Shown in pieces: positions 13,466-16,610 of a stretch of 16,610 bases of DNA. The notes beneath the pieces are model-generated. The model saw only the letters and a program-made list of their open reading frames with translations. It had not been told where the DNA came from and did no database searches. Positions within the stretch are counted from its first letter, which is position 1, and every line of letters starts with the position of its first letter. The DNA is from an uncultured Nocardioides sp. (GTDB lineage: Bacteria; Actinomycetota; Actinomycetes; Propionibacteriales; Nocardioidaceae), in assembly GCF_946885725.1 (NCBI RefSeq), contig NZ_CAMPGZ010000085.1, positions 1 to 16,610 on the forward strand, given 5' to 3'. Made by a program: the position numbers and the translations under genes.

Positions 13466-13514
13466 TCTCGACGGGCTCGATCAGCCGGTGGTGATCTCGA
13501 CAGGCTCGGCCACC
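13462..13514. repeat. Two copies of an actinobacterial intergenic repeat, likely terminator hairpins
   Basis: Copies at 13462-13483 and 13491-13512 share GTGATCTCGAC(G/A)GGCTCG. This string closely resembles a dispersed repeat seen between genes of Nocardioides and related actinobacteria (from memory). Each copy can fold: TGATC (13463-13467) with GATCA (13479-13483), and GGTGG (13487-13491) with CCACC (13510-13514). They fill the gap between two convergent genes, so a bidirectional terminator role is likely. The first copy overlaps the stop codon of the ParB-like gene. Confidence 0.6.
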
Positions 13515-13521
13515 CGGATTG

Positions 13522-14409
13522 TCAACGGCTGAGCGCGGCCTCGACGCCGATGCGGCTGAGCTTGTAGGGGTTGCGCACCGCGTAGATCCGGCTGATCCGG
13601 CCATCCTCGACCACGAACGTGATGGCCGTGTCGTGGCCGTCGTCGAGGTTGGTGATCTTGGCGCCGAGGGAGCCGTTGAGCAGGACTGGCACGACGTCGG
13701 CGGCGGCGCCGAACTTCGGCAGCGTGCGCAGCAGGTTCGCCACCTTCTTCGCGCCGGACACCGGCGAGGTCACCGCCGGCGCGATGCCGCCACCATCCGC
13801 GACGAGGACCACGTCCGGGGCGAGGGCGTCCAGCAGGCCTTGCAGGTCGCCCTTCTGCACGGCGGCGAGGAACCGCTCGACGACCGCCTGCTGCTCGCTG
13901 CGGCTCACCTGGTGCCGCGGCCGGCGGGCGGCGACGTGCTCGCGGGCGCGGTGGCCGATCTGCCGTACGGCGGCCGCGGACTTGCCGATGGCCTCCGCGA
14001 TCTCGCCGTACGGCACGTCGAAGACCTCGCGCAGCACGAACACCGCCCGCTCGGTCGGGTTCAGCGTCTCGAGCACGGTGAGCATCGCGTACGAGACGCT
14101 CTCCGCCAGCTCGACGTCCTCCGCGACATCCGGTGCGGTGAGGAGCGGCTCGGGCAGCCACTCGCCGACGTACTCCTCGCGGCGCCGCGCGTTCGCCCGC
14201 AGTCGGTCCAGCGCTTTGCGCGTGACCATCCGGACCAGGAACGCGCGAGCGTCCTGAACCTCGGCCCGGCCGGCCTCGCCGACGGCGTCCCAACGGATCC
14301 AGGTGTCCTGCACGACGTCCTCGGCCTCGGAGGCCGAGCCGAGCATCTCGTAGGCGACGGTGAACAGCAGCCCGCGATGGGTGACGAACGGGTCCTCGGT
14401 CACGGTCAC
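13522..14409 (-). CDS. sigJ: ECF41-group RNA polymerase sigma factor (SigJ-like) with C-terminal SnoaL-like domain
   Basis: The 295-residue protein has sigma region 2 at about 7-75 (FTVAYEMLGSASEAEDVVQDTWIRW), the ECF41 linker signature WLPEP (84-88), and sigma region 4 at about 105-160 (LNPTERAVFVLREVFDVPYGEIAEAIGKS). A C-terminal SnoaL/NTF2-like domain (about 173-290) replaces a separate anti-sigma factor and both helps and restrains activity in this group. The group motifs DGGGK and NPDKL appear here as DGGGI (205-209) and NPYKL (280-284), so both carry a substitution. It starts at GTG 14409, overlapping the stop of the CMD-like gene (GTGA), as expected for the conserved ECF41 pair. Transcription likely comes from the ECF41 promoter at 15024-15050, giving autoregulation. 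Confidence 0.92.
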   Translation of the reverse strand: MTVTEDPFVTHRGLLFTVAYEMLGSASEAEDVVQDTWIRWDAVGEAGRAEVQDARAFLVRMVTRKALDRLRANARRREEYVGEWLPEPLLTAPDVAEDVELAESVSYAMLTVLETLNPTERAVFVLREVFDVPYGEIAEAIGKSAAAVRQIGHRAREHVAARRPRHQVSRSEQQAVVERFLAAVQKGDLQGLLDALAPDVVLVADGGGIAPAVTSPVSGAKKVANLLRTLPKFGAAADVVPVLLNGSLGAKITNLDDGHDTAITFVVEDGRISRIYAVRNPYKLSRIGVEAALSR

Positions 14410-14990
14410 GACCCTACGGCGGTGCGCGCCGCGAGTGGCTTGAGACCGCATGCGGCAGCGAAGCCGTCGGACTCGATGCCGAGGGCGACGTTCGGCCGCG
14501 TGGTGAAGTTCGCGAACGCGATCACCGCGGTCAGCTCGATCAGTGCGGCGTCGCCGAGCTGCGAGCGCAGCGAGGCGACCATCTCGTCGGTCACGGTCGG
14601 CTCGGTCTCGGTCATCGCCTCGGCGTACGCGAGCACCTCACGCTCGAGCGGGGTGAAAACGTCGGAGTCGCGCCAGCGCGGGATCTCGCGGGCCTTGTCC
14701 ATGTCGAGGTTCTTGTTGTGGGCCTCGAAGTAGTTGAAGTCCAGGCACCACGTGCAGCCGACCTGCGACGCGACCGCCATGTGCGCGAACGACTTGAGCT
14801 GCTCGTCGCAGGCGTCCCACTTCTTGAGCTTGGCGCCCAGGCTGGACATGCTCATGAACACCTTCTGGTTGTGCCAGTAGACGCCGAGCGAGCTGGGCAC
14901 CTGGCCGAGCACCTTCTTGGCGAAGCGCTTCACCAGGGCGCCCTTGAGGCCGGTCACCTCGGCGGGCGGGATGCGTGTCGTCCCGGTCAT
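14406..14990 (-). CDS. Carboxymuconolactone decarboxylase/AhpD-like protein of the ECF41 pair
   Basis: The 194-residue all-helical protein belongs to the CMD/AhpD superfamily. It shows a Cys79-Thr-Trp-Cys82 redox pair in SQVGCTWCLDF and the family block FTPLEREVLAYAEAMT followed by LIELTAVIAFANFTTR. In AhpD the CxxC reduces peroxiredoxin partners; the histidine four residues after the second cysteine in AhpD is Asn86 here, so chemistry may differ. CMD-like genes are the commonest conserved targets of ECF41 sigma factors, and this one is directly upstream of and overlaps sigJ. The ATG at 14990 has AGGAGG nine bases before it. An in-frame ATG at 15022 is excluded because it lies four bases after the -10 element. 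Confidence 0.9.
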   Translation of the reverse strand: MTGTTRIPPAEVTGLKGALVKRFAKKVLGQVPSSLGVYWHNQKVFMSMSSLGAKLKKWDACDEQLKSFAHMAVASQVGCTWCLDFNYFEAHNKNLDMDKAREIPRWRDSDVFTPLEREVLAYAEAMTETEPTVTDEMVASLRSQLGDAALIELTAVIAFANFTTRPNVALGIESDGFAAACGLKPLAARTAVGS

Positions 14991-15023
14991 GTCGTCCTCC
15001 TTCGTGGGTCGGTACGACATCAA

Positions 15024-15050
15024 GACGCCGGCCGACTCCCAGGTGTGACA
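15024..15050 (-). promoter_or_regulatory. ECF41 promoter of the CMD-like/sigJ operon
   Basis: On the - strand TGTCACA (15050-15044), exactly 16 bases and CGTC (15027-15024) reproduce the known ECF41 consensus without a mismatch. The leader before the ATG at 14990 is about 28 bases and contains AGGAGG. This predicts that SigJ drives its own operon. Confidence 0.88.
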
Positions 15051-15070
15051 TCCGGACAGGAGAAGGTTCG

Positions 15071-15433
15071 TCAGGTCACCGGGCCGACCTGTGTGACCGA
15101 GAACGCCAGGGCCGCCATGAGCCCCAGGATCGCCACGAGCGCGTGCCACACGAACGCCCTGCGTCCTCGTCGCCACAGCGCGCCGGCGAACGACGCGACG
15201 GCTCCGGCTGCCAGTCCCGCGACAAGAGTCCAGTACGTGCGTACGTCGTCGGCGTGGACGACGGCCTGGTCGCCGAAGAAGGCCACGCGGCTCCAGACGT
15301 AGTGCAGGGGTAGCGACCCCAGCGCGAACGCCGCGACGACGGAACCGGAGAGCTCGAGTACGACGGCGGGCCAGGTGGCGCGACGTCGGTCGGTGCCGGC
15401 TGGGTGGGTCGCCTCGTCGTGCTCCGTGATCAT
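15071..15433 (-). CDS. Small three-helix membrane protein, unknown function
   Basis: The 120-residue protein has a polar, histidine/arginine-containing head (1-20) and three hydrophobic segments at about 22-42, 66-88 and 94-113, separated by an outer loop (about 47-65) and a basic WRRGRRAF inner loop. The positive loop suggests helices 2 and 3 form a hairpin with the WRRGRR turn in the cytoplasm. I do not recognise a family. The ATG at 15433 is preceded by GAGG only, a weak ribosome site. It lies 80 bp upstream of the CMD-like gene on the same strand, but the ECF41 promoter lies between them, so it is probably a separate unit that may read through. Confidence 0.65.
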   Translation of the reverse strand: MITEHDEATHPAGTDRRRATWPAVVLELSGSVVAAFALGSLPLHYVWSRVAFFGDQAVVHADDVRTYWTLVAGLAAGAVASFAGALWRRGRRAFVWHALVAILGLMAALAFSVTQVGPVT

Positions 15434-15501
15434 GCCTCGATCATTCGACGGCCGAGGGCGCGGCGCATGAGTCTTCGTACTCGGTTCCGACCGACGGACG
15501 A

Positions 15502-16206
15502 TCAGCAGGACTGACCGATCGCGGCGCGCTGCGCTCTCTCGTAGGCGCGCAGCTCGGCCTCGCCCGCCCGCCGGTTCTGCTGCCACGCGCGCCTCGCCGC
15601 GGCCGGGCTCAGCGTGCCGTCGCGCAGCATCTCCATGTCGCGCACGTGCTCCCGCCAGGTCGCCATCGCGCGCTCGGCCTTGCGGAGGACCTCGTCGCGA
15701 GCCGCCACTGCCGACCGGCAGCCCTCGCCGCCGTTGCCCTCCTGGGACTGGTCGGGAGGGCATCGGACGGTCCGGGCGGCGTACGCCGCGGCGGCCTCGT
15801 CGTAGCGGTCCACGAGGCCGACGGCCTCGCGGCGGGTCCGGTTCCAGTGGCGCTCGGCCCTCATCAACGTGGGGTCGGCGGCGACGAGTCGGTTCATGGC
15901 GTCGGCGTGCAGCTCCCACCCGACCAGGGCAGCGGCCGCCGCGCGCAGGACCGGGGTCTGCGCCTCGTGCACCTGGGCGCACGCCTCGGCGGGGGCCGGG
16001 GTCGGCTCGGTCGTCTCGGTGCCCCGCACGGTCGGCTGCGTGCCGACGGGTGGTTCACCCGCGGCGCCGTTGTCGTCTCCGTTGCCGGTGATGACCACGG
16101 CCATCCAGAGGGTGCCCAGTGCGAGGGCGCCGACGATGAGACCGGTGACCAACGACCAGCGCGTACTGCGTGGCCCCTCGTCGTCGTCCGAGAACAGCCA
16201 GCTCAT
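15502..16206 (-). CDS. Single-pass membrane-anchored protein with extracytoplasmic helical domain, unknown function
   Basis: The 234-residue protein has a short acidic cytoplasmic head (MSWLFSDDDEGP), one transmembrane segment at about 18-40, a Pro/Thr/Glu-rich linker (45-75) and a helical outer domain (76-234) rich in alanine, arginine and glutamate. Four cysteines (76, 149, 163 and the C-terminal residue 234) all lie outside and could form two disulphides. No family is recognised. The domain resembles many uncharacterised actinobacterial envelope proteins only in general plan. The ATG at 16206 is chosen because GGGAGG precedes it; an upstream in-frame start would place the anchor internally. 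It is 68 bp upstream of the three-helix membrane gene. Confidence 0.7.
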   Translation of the reverse strand: MSWLFSDDDEGPRSTRWSLVTGLIVGALALGTLWMAVVITGNGDDNGAAGEPPVGTQPTVRGTETTEPTPAPAEACAQVHEAQTPVLRAAAAALVGWELHADAMNRLVAADPTLMRAERHWNRTRREAVGLVDRYDEAAAAYAARTVRCPPDQSQEGNGGEGCRSAVAARDEVLRKAERAMATWREHVRDMEMLRDGTLSPAAARRAWQQNRRAGEAELRAYERAQRAAIGQSC

Positions 16207-16574
16207 CGCGTGCCTCCCGCAGCGATCATCCTCCGATTCGGACCGAAAGTGGGGCAATGGTTCTTGAAGATGAGGCGTCGGCACGCCGCCGGCCTCGCCG
16301 GTGGCGGGGTGGGGGCGTCGTGGCGACGGGTCCGGGACGAGCCGGATGTGGCTGTGCTCGGCTCACCTTCGGCGGGCATCGGATGGGGTGACGTCGAGGG
16401 CGCCACATCGGCTGAAGACGCACTGTGAGAGTGCTTCTGGGCGTCCGTTAGGGAGCGCTCGCCCGGGAGGTGGACGGTGCCGACCTTGTGTGCGAAGCGG
16501 GCGACGTGCCGGTCGACGTACTCGGCACCCTCGGGCGGCAGAAGGAATGTGGACGGGGCGATCCGGCGGGCCCG
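16207..16574. other. Region without a convincing gene
   Basis: No frame here has a good start, ribosome site and balanced composition. A - strand frame is open from just after the TGA at 16577-16575 down to a TGA at 16205-16203 that overlaps the ATG of the membrane-anchored protein. Its upstream part reads like protein (LLPPEGAEYVDRHVARFAHK), but it has no ATG or GTG start before the downstream Ser/Pro-rich stretch. It may be a decayed gene remnant plus the promoter region of the downstream gene. Confidence 0.4.
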
Positions 16575-16610
16575 TCACGGAGGCAGCTCGCCGGCCGTGA
16601 CCCGCGCCCA
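16575..16610 (-). CDS. Possible 3' tip of a gene entering from the right edge (partial)
   Basis: A - strand frame open to the window edge ends in TGA at 16577-16575 and reads WARVTAGELPP. Eleven residues are too few to identify or to prove coding; the codon pattern is compatible with a real C-terminus. Confidence 0.25.
   Translation of the reverse strand, partial: WARVTAGELPP

Noticed and set aside
14410..14451. Upstream ATG start for SigJ at 14451
   Set aside because: The extra 14 residues overlap the CMD-like coding region and are Arg-rich; GTG at 14409 gives the usual ECF41 N-terminus and a four-base coupled overlap.
14991..15022. Longer CMD-like protein starting MSYRPTKEDDM
   Set aside because: That ATG is four bases after the ECF41 -10 element, so it would be at or before the transcript start; the ATG at 14990 has AGGAGG.

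Overview
This is a GC-rich bacterial chromosome segment with dense genes, short gaps, frequent GTG starts and strong AGGAGG ribosome sites. Gene content (ECF41 sigma factor with its carboxymuconolactone decarboxylase-like partner, PucR regulator, Nudix and P-loop proteins) and an intergenic TCTCGAC(A/G)GGCTCG repeat fit a high-GC actinobacterium, plausibly Nocardioides-like. That placement is an inference from style and content, not from a marker gene. I found no rRNA, tRNA, CRISPR array, insertion sequence or phage gene.

Layout. (1) 1-1917: the 3' tip of an unknown + strand gene, a pair of palindromic repeats, then a secreted RTX-type repeat protein on the - strand. (2) 1918-6312: a translationally coupled - strand pair, an aldehyde dehydrogenase (succinate-semialdehyde dehydrogenase-like) followed by a type II NADH dehydrogenase-like flavoprotein, divergent from a PucR-family regulator. 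(3) 6272-10105: a - strand operon of an APC permease and a YtcJ-like amidohydrolase, divergent from a TetR repressor, with two tandem palindromic operators between them and a hairpin terminator after tetR. (4) 10113-13465: an FAD monooxygenase, a frameshifted Nudix gene, then a + strand run of a P-loop kinase-like protein, a CPCC zinc-ribbon-like protein and a small ParB-superfamily-like protein. (5) 13466-16610: an intergenic repeat, the ECF41 sigma factor and CMD-like gene as an overlapping operon, two small membrane proteins, and about 400 bp without a convincing gene.

The most informative signals are regulatory. The CMD-like/sigJ operon carries an exact ECF41-type promoter (TGTCACA, 16 bases, CGTC). 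A near-identical element (TGTCACG, 16 bases, CGTC) sits upstream of the RTX-protein gene 13 kb away, which suggests that a secreted repeat protein may belong to the ECF41 regulon. The permease/tetR intergenic region has two 17-bp near-palindromes 20 bp apart, placed to control both divergent promoters. In region 2, NADH made by the dehydrogenase could be reoxidised by the coupled flavoprotein. Regions 2 and 3 together resemble a scavenging cassette (uptake, hydrolysis, aldehyde oxidation, electron disposal), but the substrate cannot be read from sequence.
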